Both the position numbers and the translations under genes were made by a program. Of a DNA stretch of 64,000 bases, positions 42,629-55,930 are shown piece after piece. The stretch lies in the NCBI GenBank assembly GCA_029931535.1, contig JAQPZY010001625.1:5582501-5646500 (forward strand), read 5' to 3'. Within the stretch, counting starts at the first letter, position 1. Every line of letters begins with the position of its first letter. The stretch is from Margaritifera margaritifera. Its lineage: Eukaryota > Mollusca > Bivalvia > Unionida > Margaritiferidae. The notes under the pieces were generated by a model. That model was not told the DNA's origin and did no database searches. It was given only the letters and a program-made list of their open reading frames with translations.

Positions 42629-43436
42629 TCTTTAGGAGTCTTATTGTTTCCACAGAAGGATTATTGTTCATTGTGTCTAATAACGTGTCGTTTGAAGAGG
42701 CCACCAAATCCACAAAAATTGTCACTCCACGCAAAGTACTGACTTTGCAGTATTTAAACTTGCTTGGGTCGTAGTACATTGGATGATCACTGTACATTTG
42801 GGTCAATTCAGCCAACAAAAACATTTGTTTTTAATGTTTGTACTACACGGTCATGTATACTATTTTTCTACCAATCTTTAAATACGAAACTAAAAAAGGC
42901 AATATCTTCAAGGCAGATATTTAAGGTTAACAACACAGAGTCCAATATAATCAAATTTGTGCTTGGAGATAAGGGGCTACTATACTGTTCGATCTGGGAT
43001 GCCACACGTGTTTAACACTGGTAGCGTAGCAGGTTACAAGCTGACATTATGCCAGGTTCTACAATTTAAAACAAAAAGAAGAAAAAAACCAAAAACTATA
43101 TCTAACAAAACTAATGTGACAAGAGATTCGCTTTTTGTGATCCGATCCCTTTAGGACAGAGGGTAGTATTGTGTATCTATGACAACCATGTGCATTTCAG
43201 TATCTGTTTCAGTGTCATTAGTTGATTTGTGAGAAATTACATAAAATGGACCATTTTTTTAGTACATTTTTGAATGTTTTTTCTCCAGTCAACGACCTCA
43301 GAAGTTCAGTCACCTGAATATGTTGATGCTTAAACCTTTCTATGACAACATCTGATCCTCTTTTCTTCAAGAAAAGTATCATAAAAGGCAAATGATTTCA
43401 GTATATTGCTTTAACACATGGGTTAAGGCTAAGTCC
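42629..43436. other. Sequence with an unrecognised minus-strand frame
   Basis: An 87-codon minus-strand frame (42824-42561) reads YYDPSKFKYCKVSTLRGVTI then FVDLVASSNDTLLDT before entering the 71-bp array. Composition is protein-like, but I cannot identify it. The remainder shows nothing. Confidence 0.3.
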
Positions 43437-43984
43437 AGTATTCACGAAAGTCCTAAGTTTGAGTGCTCACCCCAGCTCAGAATTACCTTTGTCTTATATT
43501 AGCTAAATTGTTACAAAACAAACTATAGAAGTTTAAAAATAGTCTTCCTTAGAGATTTCTGATTTGTTGAAATAAAGCTATAACAACATGGACACAGATA
43601 TTGTGTTAACTTTGATGACACACGTTTCTACAAATAAAAGAGCAGTGCTATTTTAGAATGTTATTGTTGACTGGAGCAACAGGGATATCAATAAAATACG
43701 TCTAATTGGTCTAGATTTGGGATATGATGTCAAATAAACCAATAAAATACATCTGCCTGGTCTTCAAGTGAACCAATAAAATACCTCTGACTGGTCTAGA
43801 TTATGGATGGCGTCAAGTGAACCAATAAAATACCTCTGACTGGTCTAGATTAGGGATGGCGTTAAATAAACCAATAAAATATCTCTAACTGGTCTAGATT
43901 TGGGATGACTTTAAATGATTGTTTTCACGAAAAGGTTGATTAAAACTCATACCAAACTGATCTTCAAAGTCTCTTTCCCATATC

Positions 43985-45260
43985 ACTATCAGCATATGAC
44001 TAAAACATCACTATACAACGTAACTGTGAATCTGTATGAGAAATATTTATACTAAAACATCGCTATACAACGTAACTGTAATTCTGTATGAGATATATTT
44101 AATACTAAAGCATCACTATACAGCGTAACTGTAATTCTGTATGAGATATATTTAATACTAAAACATCACTATACAACGTAACAGTAATTCTGGATGAGAT
44201 ATATTTAATACTAAAACATCGCTATACAACGTAACTGTAATTCTGTATGAGATATATTTAATACTAAAACATCACTATACAGCGTAACTTTGAATCTGTA
44301 TGAGAAATATTTATACTAAAACATCGCTATTCAACGTAACTTTGAATCTGTATGAGAAATATTTATACTAAAACATCGCTATACAACGTAACTGTAATTC
44401 TGTATGAGATAATTTTAATACTAAAGCATCACTATACAGCGTAACTGTAATTCCGTATGAGATATATTTAATACTAAAACATCACTATACAACGTAACAG
44501 TAATTCTGGATGAGATATATTTAATACTAAAACATCGCTATACAACGTAACTGTAACTCTGTATGAGATATATTTAATACTAAAACATCACTATACAACG
44601 TAACAGTAATTCTGGATGAGATATATTTAATACTAAAACATCGCTATACAACGTAACTGTAAGTCTGTATGAATATATTTCATACTAAAACATCGCTATA
44701 CAACGTAACTGTAATTCTGTATGAGATGTATTTAATACTAAAACATCGCTATACAACGTAACTGTAATTCTGTATGAGATATATTTAATACTAAAACATC
44801 GCTATACAACGTAACAGTAATTCTGTATGAGATATATTTAATACTAAAGCATCACTATACAGCGTAACTGTAATTCTGTATGAGATATATTTAATACTAA
44901 AACATCACTATACAACGTAACAGTAATTCTGGATGAGATATATTTAATACTAAAACATCGCTATACAACGTAACTGTAAGTCTGTATGAATATATTTCAT
45001 ACTAAAACATCGCTATACAACGTAACTGTAATTCTGTATGAGATATATTTAATACTAAAACATCACTATACAACGTAACTGTACTTCTGTATGAGATATA
45101 TTTAATACTTAAACATCACTATACAACGTAACTATAATTCTGTATGAGATATATTTAATACTAAAACATCACTATACAACGTAACTATAATTCCGTATGA
45201 GATATATTTAATGCTAAAACATCACTATACAACGTAACTGTAAATCTGTATGAGACATAG
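43985..45260. repeat. 53-bp satellite, main array, about 24 units
   Basis: The unit is TATGAGATATATTTAATACT then AAAACATCACTATACAACGT then AACTGTAATTCTG. Recurrent variants (gctatac, cagcgtaac, tctggatgag, 'tatgaatatatttcat') occur in the same sequence around 44100-44330, 44430-44690 and 44830-45020, indicating block amplification of several units at a time. Confidence 0.92.
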
Positions 45261-45689
45261 TTACACTTTATTCCTATTGAAGGTTATCTTAAATGATGTA
45301 ACTAAAATGAGGTGGATTTTTGTTTTCTGTCACAAGGTCTAAAATATCGATTATGCTATTTACTTTGCACAACGGCAATTGCAGCTTTAATCCTTATTGA
45401 TGGTGTATTTCTGATGTGTAATGACTAATTATTGATATCGATTCGGTAATTTTGTTTCATTTGTGTATCTCTGAATCGTTAATAATTTTCAAAGGACAGA
45501 TATTCTCTTCTATTCCATATGTGGATCATTCTCCTACGACATAATTAAACAAGAAAATCTATCCATCTCTCTGTTTGTCTGTCTGTCTGAATATTCAATG
45601 TAAGCTACATATTTATCAATCGCTAAAATAAATAATTCACTGGATCTTAATTTCACAGGTTCTAGAAACTTTACAAATAACTATGTGTC

Positions 45690-45985
45690 CGCTTATAGCT
45701 GCCTTTCCTTGGGATTAGAAATAACTAGTGTCTGCTTACAGTTGTCTTTCCTTGGGACTAGAAATAACTATGTGTCTGATTACAGCTGTTATTCCTTGGG
45801 ACTAGAAATAACTAGTGTTTGCTTAGTTGCCTTTCCTTGGGACAAGAAATAACTAGTGTCTGCTTACAGCTGCCTTTGCTTGGGACTAGAAATAACTAGT
45901 GTCTGCTTACAGCTGCCTTTCCTTGGTACTAGAAATAATTATGTGTCTGCTTACAGCTGCCTTTCTTTGGAACTAGAATTACACA
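45690..45985. repeat. ~43-bp tandem repeat, about six units
   Basis: The unit is AGAAATAACTAGTGTCTGCT then TACAGCTGCCTTTCCTTGGGACT. A single, partly matching unit is present in the left arm near 33700. Confidence 0.85.
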
Positions 45986-46894
45986 TTCTTGTCAGAGCTT
46001 CCACGAGTGAGTAAGATGTAACTGAAATAATAACTAATCGATATACTTTGATCACATTTGCCCGCGGCTAAACTTGTGATTGATAACTGTCCATAGATGT
46101 ACCTGTTTTCACGTACTCGTCTCGGTACTCTACACTTCCATTTGCGACATCCAATGATAGCAATGAACATTGAACGTTTAAAACAAAATATTTAAAAAAA
46201 TTATAAGTTACATCGTCAAAATGTGGATAAAGTTTCGCTTCAAAACTTTGACGCAAGAAATTAAAATCAATATTCTTTTGAAAAGGACATAAGTATACAG
46301 CAAACGTTTTTTTATTTGAATGGGTCATATTATTTTTTATTCAATGTAAGTATTTTCTAAATGCAATAAATATCTCTATCCTTTCTCTAGGCTACATTAT
46401 GTCAATAAGTTTGTCATGAGTAGTATTTTCCATCATTGATGATGATTTATTCTGACAGAAAGAAGCAATTTCTACACTGAAGGAAATGAGATTGATGACA
46501 GTCTTTAAGACATGTCATTGAAATTGTTAGTTTGCTTTTCCGCCTTTGTTAAGCAAAGACCATGCATACAATTTTCGTATTACCTCTCTTGGACACAGTG
46601 ATACCTTAATGTCCATTTCAGTTTTGGAACATACATGCAGAAAGTCAGACGGTCAGACAGACGTGCATCTACCAACCTACCGCCCTATTAACCCGCATAT
46701 TTACATATAAAATTTCACGCACATACTGCCCTACCTAAGCACCTACCTCCCAAAAACATCTATAAGTCAACATACCGACCTACCGCAGTATGTATGTATC
46801 TGTGCATGTGTGTTTATATGTTGGTTGTGTGGTTGGTTTTTAATGGTACTTTGAACACATTATTTGCTATATCATGCCGAGGAAATGGGAGCTA
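45986..46894. other. Intergenic AT-rich sequence
   Basis: Overlapping minus-strand frames of 63 and 86 codons (45979-46328) have no recognised domain. No other feature seen. Confidence 0.5.
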
Positions 46895-47044
46895 ATTGCT
46901 TTTCACAAGGACACACCGAGGCAGCATTGGCTTAAGAGTTTGACCCTCTACCAACTAAGCTACTGCGGCTCCGTATGTATGTATGTATGTATGTATGTAT
47001 GTATGTATGTATGTATGTATGTATGAATTTATGGATGTACCTAG
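46895..47044 (-). repeat. tRNA-like SINE head flanked by (TATG)n
   Basis: On the minus strand, GCCGCAGTAGCTTAGTTGGTAG (46950-46972) has a good pol III A box (TAGCTTAGTTGG). A B box is not visible downstream, so it is a partial or diverged SINE or tRNA relic. A (TATG)n run lies at 46973-47024. Confidence 0.5.
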
Positions 47045-48554
47045 GCACATGCAAGCTGATTTTCATAAAAAACTAAACCTCAAGGTTTGAAAAGCATGTT
47101 TCTAAAAAGTCACTAAATACTTTTATTTACTCGCATCAATCACTTTGTTCACTTGTAAATCACGCTCATAGCTATTTGCAAGAATGTGAATGATTTATAA
47201 CTAGCTTTCTAACATTCCTTCGTGTATATGATCGTGTTTACCAGTATAGAATAGCGATGGTGAATTTATCTTTTATCACGTTACTGTTGTTATGCATCAC
47301 GCGACCTTGTACTGCTATCATAATGCACACAAGATGGCAAACAACCCAATTTTCGTTGAGCATTCTTTCACACTAATTAAGATAAACATCAATTGCAACA
47401 CATTTATATCCAAAACATGCAGCTATTAAAGTTAGTGTCATGCAAACATAACGTTTTCCACTGATCGACATAGAGACGAACCAGATATTTTAGTCTAGTT
47501 TAGAGTCGAAAAAATCGTTGTTTTAATTGTAATTGTAAATGTAATTTTTACAAATAATCTTCTCATTATTTTTATGAAAACAAAATCAATTCTAGATCAA
47601 AGATGAATCTTGAACTATACCATACATTTTTGTCTGTCTCGATTAATCTTAGAGATAAGAGAGGACTATTTTTTCTGTCTCGTTTAATCTTAGGAATGAG
47701 AGAAGACTTTTTTAAAACCTGTTTACATTAGTATCATTACGCAAGCTATCTTCAGTAGTCCTTTCGGACGTTGTGTATATCCATTACCTCGACAATCTCG
47801 ACCAATGTCTTTTGAACCCTGATATGTGTTTAAACGTCATTTATAGTTTACACTAAACTTTTCAGTGTAAACCTAATATGTTACGCTCTGTCTTTATGTG
47901 AGTAGACTTTCAATGTGTGTTTTGCTGTTTTAAAGTCGCACCAGTATTCACAATATGCCATTTTGATTTTCTCCCTCGTTTCTCTTCAGGAATGTGAGAC
48001 GAAAATTCTTTAGTATCCTTTGGTGTTGGATAGGACAATTTCACCCTAGGAATCAGAACTTTGCGTCAGACACTCTGCAAAGCCTTGTTAATATTCTGAT
48101 GCTGAGGGTGGAAATATCTATCCGACACGGATGTATAATAAAGTATTCTATTAATCCACACCTCACCCCGCCCCCAAGTTTTACATATTCTGCTACATCA
48201 TCGATGCTATATTGGAAAATTCAACGCAGGTGTTTAAAGTTCCGATGGAATCAAAGGTATACTGCGATGTGCTAATCAAACTGAAATCTAAACAATGGAA
48301 GATATACCAGAAGGGACAACTTTCTTCTTCTGTTAGTCTCAAAGCAACAAATTCGCGACAAAAATATACTGGAAAAAATAGTGAAAAATATTTGCTTTTA
48401 CTACATACAAAGTTATTACAGCTTAGCATGTGCAAACGGTCATAAATAAGACATAAATATTCCTGAAAGATGTAATCAGAATTTGTTTTCTTTATTCGTG
48501 TCCACTATTGATTGATAAAAACAAATCAATTTAAAAGATATTTAGGACGGAGTA

Positions 48555-48608
<54 letters not shown>

Positions 48609-49109
48609 CTTGAAAAACTTAAATATAAATTCAACATCTGTAATTAACACTCAGATATTAATTAGATCTTTGATATTTATTCTTTTGACTGGTTTACATA
48701 AAATATCGGTTTCATTCATTATAAAATATTTCATTTGATAAGTATATCCTGGTATAGTAAAGGCAGTCTCACACAAATAGCATCACAGAACGTGCACAGA
48801 AGAAAAATCAGCAAACATCACATAAAACAACCAAATTAAGAACAGTATTGTAATCACCATTTAGGTGAACGTATGTTCGATACATAATCTAAAGACAACT
48901 TACGCGCTTGTGTGCATGAGCAAGAAAACATATACACGATTGAAAACATCTTCCATTAAAACACAGTGTTATGTGCATAAAACTGCCTCAATGTCATATT
49001 TGACACTATAACTTTGATAAAGAGTCAACATTTTGAATGTAAATGGGTATGTCAGTATGCCAATGCATGTGTATGAGAATATGTATGAGAATGTTGTGCT
49101 AGGTATTTG

Positions 49110-49164
<55 letters not shown>

Positions 49165-49235
49165 AATGCATTATCTTACTTTGCTTGTTTTTGTTTTTGT
49201 AGTTTGTTTTTCAGTGATAAGATTGTTAAAGAAGG
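47045..49235 (+). repeat. Direct segmental duplication, copy 2 block A
   Basis: Counterpart of 1155-3335, same orientation. It differs by an extra segment near 47290-47350 and by (TA)n expansions at 48555-48606 and 49110-49160, where the first copy has only short TA tracts. Confidence 0.75.
48025..48126. repeat. Foldback hairpin, copy 2
   Basis: GTTGGATAGGACAATTTCAC pairs with the stretch ending ATATCTATCCGAC; the inner stem AATCAGAA/TTCTGAT also pairs. The stem is kept in both duplicates although the arms have diverged. Confidence 0.6.
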
Positions 49236-49292
49236 CTTAATGGTAGTTAGAGCATTCACTTATTGAGTTACATCCTACAAATAAAGTTTCTT

Positions 49293-49355
<63 letters not shown>

Positions 49356-50059
49356 TTAATTTCTACATCGTAACAGGAGGACTTTGCTTTGTTAATACAA
49401 AATCAGCGTCCATTCTTATTCATGGGATGAAAGATAAACTCTTTATACATAATACAGTATACTCCTTTTTGCAATACATGTATATAAATTTTGTATTAAA
49501 GTTTACTTTGCCACCTACTCTGAACATCCTCTGCCCTGTTCCGTGTGCAGTGATGTAGTCTCACGAGGATGGATAACGATCGTTCAACATGTTGGCAGCT
49601 TTTTGCTAGAGAGAGAGAGAGAATTCAAATATAAGAGACCAGTAATTATAGCAAACGTTATAGTTATTTCCATGGGGCAGTGTTCACATGAGTGGTATTT
49701 TCAGGTGATACTTCATTCGTCTGGGGTGGGTGGGGTTGGGGAAATAACTTTTGATTTATCCTTATAACAGTCATATACTTCAATTCTTTATTCGCGATAA
49801 TGTCCGTATTATAGAATTTTCAATAATCTAAAAGTATTACAAAACAATTTTTTCATAACATTCAACACAAATACGTAGATTTGTGAAGTATGTGAAATTG
49901 AAAAGACTGAGTCATATCCTTGCATCAAATATGACAGTCTTTCATAAAGTAGATAGCAGAAGTGCATATCAAAAACTGTCACCAAAATATATATTTCCAT
50001 TAATTAGGGGTCAAGGGGTCAAGAAGGATGTCATTTAAAAATTTTCTTTTAAATTCTCA
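49236..50059. other. Non-homologous centre of duplication copy 2
   Basis: Contains (TTC)n then (TTA)n at 49288-49355. It does not match the corresponding 3336-5063 of copy 1. No gene recognised. Confidence 0.5.
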
Positions 50060-50215
50060 GGATGAGTTATTACCAAGCTTTCATTCATAGCGCGATGTCA
50101 TGTCAATTAACCGTGAGAGGGACCTTTAGATTATGCAAGAGAGGAAAAGTATGTATGTTTGTATCTGTAGGGTTTAACACAGTCACGTCAGCACAATAGT
50201 ATGGTCACAGTCAAC
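50060..50215 (+). repeat. Direct segmental duplication, copy 2 block B
   Basis: Matches 5064-5290, with the TATG microsatellite unexpanded. Confidence 0.65.
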
Positions 50216-50734
50216 TTATTATTTATGAGACCAAGAACCAGTCAGCTTGTGGTGGTATATTTGATATCGCATAAAAAAGCGAATTCTTACAGTGGATAAT
50301 CTGATGTTATGCATACCAGATATTTCTCTAAAAAAATAAAATGGACCTACAACACTACTATCAAGTTAATTACTTGATTTAGGTTCCATTTTTATCCTGC
50401 AACCAGCGCTTGCATTCACTTAATACAATGTATCCAATAAAGTAAAGCTTGATTGGATTAGTACCATGATAAAGTCACATGCTACTTCATTAACTGGAAC
50501 ACTCTCAAACCTTTTCCGCCCATGATTGGAAAATCACATAGGAAATATTATAGTAGCTGCCATGCGTGTACATGTACCTCGCTTGCCAAATGACGTCATG
50601 TGCACATGACTTTAGAGCTGTTTAATATCTCGATTGTTACGCGGTGATGCGGTCAAGGTTGGACCAGAATAGGCTAACAGTAACTGAAATTTAAACACGT
50701 CTTCGGTTATTTTTGTTTTCTTAATTATAAGCTT
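50216..50734. other. Intergenic sequence
   Basis: No recognised feature. Confidence 0.5.
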
Positions 50735-50908
50735 GCAGGATAAATAAAATACGAGATTAATATCTTCAAATACAAGGTTTATTTGGTCTCGGGGCGAAAA
50801 CGTTAAGTTTGCTCGGGAAAGCTTTGCCGTCTTAACGTTTTCTAACCCTAGACAAAATAACACTTGTATTCGAGGACACTCTCCTAATATTTTATATTTA
50901 TTACAATG
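50735..50908. mobile_element. ~170-bp foldback (MITE-like)
   Basis: GGCGAAAACGTTAAG (50793-50807) mirrors CTTAACGTTTTCTAACC (50831-50847). Pairing continues outward: TCTTCAAATACAAGGTTTAT with AACACTTGTATTCGAGGA, then ATAAATAAAATAC with AATATTTTATATTTAT. The arms are about 80 bp with a loop of about 20 bp. A 125-codon minus-strand frame over it (50612-50989) is a by-product. Confidence 0.6.
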
Positions 50909-51530
50909 CACTTCATAGAGAAGCACTAGTTGCAGACTGGAGGTGTAACAGTGCCAGGCTAATATGCTCAAAAAAGAGCAGCGCAACATATAATTCTTGT
51001 GATTTCAAAAGGTAACGCAAGGCCCAAAGCATTACCAGATATGTTTTGTTTATGGCAATTTCACGGTGACAATATATTTATTTTAAGAAACATCACCATT
51101 ATGGTATAGGATAAATGAATTAGTTGCTAGTGCGCTATAGGCTCTACAGGCCTTTGCGTGCTTCCATAACAACCAACCCAGCATCAACCGCTATCTCGAA
51201 TTTATCACAAATTTAGAATCATGAATGAATTTTGGAATAAGTTTAGACTAATATTAAAGAGAAAATGAATGAAATTAAATAGCAATATTGGTTGATTTCA
51301 ACGGAGAGTGTCCCCTGATTATTATGGATATAGCCAAATTAAAGTGAAATGAAATGCTGCAAATACACAAATGAATGAGCCTGTGGACTATCCTACATGG
51401 TTAATGTTAGGCTAACTTGTAATAAAATGCTCAAATTTGGCCATGATGGTGGAATTTATAACATTTCAAACCTTTGCCATAAATAAACTTTGCATCAATG
51501 CTGCCCATCTAACACTAGAGCAAAGTTATG

Positions 51531-51580
<50 letters not shown>

Positions 51581-52058
51581 TAAAAGACAAGATCTCTGTA
51601 AAAAAAATGTCTTGAGACAGTTTGCATATTGTAGGTATATATGCACATTTTTTTCTTCTGATTAATTTTTACTAAGATGATATTTGCACCTGACTTTATT
51701 GATAATATTTCGTAACAGTTGACCTTTTGTATAATTTCGCTGTTCCTGATAATCCTCGTAGAGCCTGAAATAAAAATGCTCTCTTTCTACACCTTTTTAA
51801 AACTATATGTTTGTTTGGTATAATTTATCCTGATCATAACAAATTTGTTCCTTTTTCAGCTAGACAGCAACTGAACTGGCAGGAGTTATTGGAGAGCCTA
51901 CCGCACTACACAATTTGACGATGGACTCGCTCAGCCCAAAATTTCTACAGAGGACTGCACTATGTGCCCTGCAATGAAAGTTCCCGGAAAACACCTTATT
52001 TTTCGACAAGTTTGTTCTGATAATTTTATTTCCTGATTCAGTCTTTTTTTGACTGTTT
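50909..52058. other. Intergenic sequence with (GA)n
   Basis: A (GA)n run lies at 51534-51578. No gene recognised. Confidence 0.5.
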
Positions 52059-53475
52059 GTATTGAGCCCTGTTTTCATAATACCTATAATTGTTTACCCA
52101 AGGTGGTACTGTATGCACATGTCAACAAGAGACTCCTCACGAGATCATACTTTCAGTTTGAATATGGAGGTCAGAAAAGTCTTGCAGGAAACCCAATTAA
52201 ATTTTCCCTTGGAGCAAACTAATGAACGTTTACGACGCAGAGAATACTTACCTTTAATAGCACTTTACTATAGTACTGGAAGTAAAAGATATTGCATAAA
52301 TCAATTATTTCCCATTATCTTGAATTTGTTTGAATGCACCATTAAACTCTGCATGGCACCTTCTGCTCAGGTCTATGGCAAATCTACTTTTCATGTTTTC
52401 CTTCTCTAATTTGGTATTCTTGGCATGAGTTTTATAAGGACACCAGAGCGTTTAATAAACTTCCTGTCCAGAACGTTTAATAAACTTCCTGTGATTCTGT
52501 TCTAAATCTCTTCTATCAATGTGACTAACAGGCTTTGTTTTTGTTTTCCCTTTGGTATTTAAATCCCAAAATGCACGGTAGATTGCAATGTCGGAGTCAG
52601 TAGTGATAGTTCTAACTTCAAGGATTTATTGAATTTTTAATTCCTAAAGTTCCTCTTGGTCCATGAATATTCATCTTCAATATTTGTTTGTAATGCAATA
52701 TTAGCAGCACAGTCCGATTATGTGGCCTCTTTGTCAGAGGTGTAATCTTCCATTTGAGCAAAGTATATTCGTATTGAGCCTTGTTTTCATAATACATATA
52801 GTTGTTAACCCAAGGTGGTACTGTATGCACATGTCAACAAGAGACTCCTCACGAGATCATACTTTCAGTCTGAATATGGAGCGCAGAAAAGCACTGCAGG
52901 AAACCCAATTAAATTTCCCCCGGAGCATTCCAATGAATGTTTAAGGCATACGAAATACTTACCTTGATATCACTTAACTATAGTACCATATTTGAAGCAA
53001 AAGACATTGCACCAATCAACTTCTTTTCTCCATTATATTGAATTTGTTTGAATGCAGCATTACATTCTGCATGGCACCTTTAACTCAGGTCTATGGAAAA
53101 TTTGCTTTCATTTTATCCTTCTCTAACTTGGTATTCCCAGGCATGAATTCTTTAAGTACACCAAAACGTTTAATAAAATTCCAATGATTCCGTTCTAAAT
53201 TTCTTCTACCGATTTGACTAACAGGCTTTGTTTTTGTTTCCTCTTTCGTATATAAACACAAAACTGCACGGTATCATACAGTGTCGGGGTCAGTAGTGAT
53301 AGTTCTAACCTCCATGATATATTGAGTGTTTTATTCCTAAAGTCCCTCTCTGGCCCCAGAGTATTTTTCTACCATATTATTTGTAATGCAATATTAGCAG
53401 CACATTCACATTATGTGGTCTCATTGTTTGAGGTATTTAGTTTTCTCTTTGAACAAAATTTACTCTTGGTCACCA
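52059..53475 (+). repeat. Tandem duplication, two units of about 713 bp
   Basis: Unit 1 starts 'attgagccctgttttcataatac' (52060) and unit 2 'attgagccttgttttcataatac' (52773). Both share AAGGTGGTACTGTATGCACA then TGTCAACAAGAGACTCCTCA, and further 'ggcatggcaccttt/ctgctcaggtctatgg' and 'gtaatgcaatattagcagcac'. Plus-strand frames (115 codons at 52062-52409; 74 at 52720-52944) share the STRDSSRDHTFSLNME and LQETQLNFP stretches. The frame is lost further on in both units, so coding status is doubtful. Confidence 0.75.
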
Positions 53476-54164
53476 CTTGAATGGTATAAAGTGACTCAGT
53501 CAGATTCTCAGCCTGCGTGTACATACACTGACTCAGAGACTGAAAAGTTGGTTTTCAACACCTGAATATAAAATATATGAATATCATCCATACACCTGTA
53601 TGTCTATTACATCTGAATCATGCTCTCCCAACTGGTTCAGTACTTTTATTACATCGCGTCTTTTCTCCATGTCAGACCGGATAGCCTCAAAAATTTCCAT
53701 CGAAAGAACATTGGTGGTCTTTTGCATACAATGCCTCGAAGGCGCGGGTATGTTAGAACTCATTAAAACTTTCTTATGATCCTAGTCCCTATAGGAGTTT
53801 GAAAAAGGCCAACTTGATGTTCTTTATTAATTGTAACTGCTCTCTAACCTGGGGCAACTGCTTGTACTTCATCATACAACTTATACTGTTTTGAGTGATA
53901 GTGACACTTTGAACATGCTGCTATTTCCCTCCACCCCAGTCAACGCCTCTTGTTCCTTTCTAATGTCTATTGTAATGTTCCTTCACATATGTGGGACATT
54001 GCTGTATATTATCAGAACACTTCATTCCACATCTTGGCATTTTTAGCGACTTTTACTATGCGCAAGTACTCTCCTCCATGGGTCAACAATGAAAATTTTC
54101 TTTCCATTCAAACAATTCATTGCAAACAGATACCATACAATTATCATACTTAATAAACTGGTAC
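53476..54164. other. Intergenic sequence
   Basis: A phrase 'tcctccatgggtcaacaatgaa' (about 54072) resembles the complement of the 'ttgttaacccaaggtgg' part of the upstream duplication, so it may hold a fragment of it. Otherwise nothing seen. Confidence 0.4.
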
Positions 54165-54515
54165 TACATTTAAGCAAAACATACTGTCATGTTCATCATG
54201 GATGCCTACGGTACGACATTTAAGCATAACATACTGTCATGTTCATCATGGATGCCTACGGTACGACATTTAAGCATAACATACTGTCATGTTCATCATG
54301 GATGCCTACGGTACGACATTTAAGCATAACGTACTGTCATGTTCATCATGGATGCCTACGGTACTACATTTAAGCATAACATACTGTCATGTTCATCATG
54401 GATGCCTACGGTACGACATTTAAGCATAACATAATGTCATGTTCATCATGGATGCCTACGGTACTACATTTAAGCACAATAGAATGTTATGTTTATCATG
54501 AATGCCTATCTCTAA
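54165..54515. repeat. 50-bp minisatellite, about 6.5 units
   Basis: The unit is TACGGTACGACATTTAAGCA then TAACATACTGTCATGTTCAT then CATGGATGCC. Units are nearly identical, suggesting recent amplification. Confidence 0.92.
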
Positions 54516-55764
54516 AAAGGCTGATCTAGATCTGCGGTTTCAGCTGTGCTAGCCGAGTAGATTACTGAATTATCTCCCTTGGACCACTGAATGAATTATT
54601 GTAATTACATAAAGTATTTTGTACTTTAATGGACGTTAAGTGGAATTTTGGTTACATACCACATGTAGATAATTGCAAAGCTCTATGCATTTGTGTACAC
54701 AATGTTGTTTTCATTTTAATAAGCATAAAATTAATCGGAAGTGTATTTCACAGTATTGCAACTGTTTTCAATCATATTTACCTTGAGTATATAACATAGA
54801 TTGTTATCGGTGTCTTTGAAATGTTTTATTTATCTTACCTATTTTTGCCAATGTAGTTCCGATTTGATGGTCATAACCAATCGCTTTGTATGGATTGGCC
54901 TAAGTAAAATGAGGTTGGCTGTGAAGTTTGCACCCGAGGACTCTTTAAGTAGCAATGGATTAATTGTAAAATTGTCAGAAAGATCTTTGTCTGGTCTTAA
55001 ATAAGATTTAATTGATTACTTACAACCTCATATTGAAGTGATTTGCACTTGTTATTTAGTATATTTCCTTTTCTGAAGTAATTTCTTTTTTTGGTTTATT
55101 TATCTTTGGACCGGTTCATTTTGTGGACATTGTTGCATAATAAGACTCTACCGTTCTTTGCGTTGACTTTGCTCTTTAGACTGGCATGTATTAGAGACAT
55201 CTTTTTCTTACATGCTGGAATAACAATAATTGGCATAAACATGGGAACACAGTCTAAGGTATAAGAGTATGTATTGAAGGCACACATTAAACAATTGCTA
55301 CGTATGTGACAGACAGTAAATTTACAAAAAATCATTCACTCTCAGTCTAACCCGACTCAGGATGTTTGTCACATGTTTGTTCTATTTTGGAGGAAAATGT
55401 GAGTCTGTCTGCACTCCAATTGGAATGCCGTATTACGACATACATTTTACACGAGAAGTCTGTCTGTTTGGAACATGTTGATTCTATTTTGGAGAGAAAT
55501 GTAATGGGTTGAAGTTTTATTGAAAGGGGAAAATGGGAGTATGTCTGCCCTATAAATGAAATGACTTATTTAGTTTTGCTTCATAATAAAACTAGCTTCT
55601 TTCTCTCCCCTTGCCACCCTATAATCCCTCTTATAAAGTTAAAATCTGTACCCTATTCTATAATATCCCCATTCTATTCTACCTTACATTTAAAAAAAAC
55701 TACCATCTTCATAATCCTTACATATCATTACTTTGTTATCTACTATTTACCACCTAGCTGTCTA
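54516..55764. other. Intergenic AT-rich sequence
   Basis: Frames of 67-79 codons have no domain. A phrase 'ttctattttggag' repeats near 55380 and 55490. Nothing else noted. Confidence 0.5.
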
Positions 55765-55930
55765 ATATCCAGCACCCAGTGATCTACTATCAACCAACCA
55801 AGTATCTACTATCAACACCCAGTGATCTACTATCCATCAACCAGTTATCTACTATTCAGCCCCCAATTATATACTATTCACGATATATTTGCCTACTATC
55901 TAGCACCCAGTTATATACTATCCACAAACC
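55765..55930. repeat. Imperfect ~30-bp repeats (cacccagtgatctactatc)
   Basis: About five degenerate units with 'cacccagt(g/t)atctactatc'. Confidence 0.6.

Larger units (their letters stand above)
43437..45985. repeat. Large inverted repeat, right arm
   Basis: Reverse-complement counterpart of 33690-35680. It begins with the MITE end ('ccagtattcacgaaagtcctaa') and ends in the GGGACTAGAAATAAC repeats and 'gaattacacatt'. The 53-bp satellite is about twice as long here, the MITE is half deleted and the 54-bp array is absent. Confidence 0.75.

Noticed and set aside
42476..42774. Overlapping frames of 75-88 codons
   Set aside because: Produced by the 71-bp array read in successive phases.
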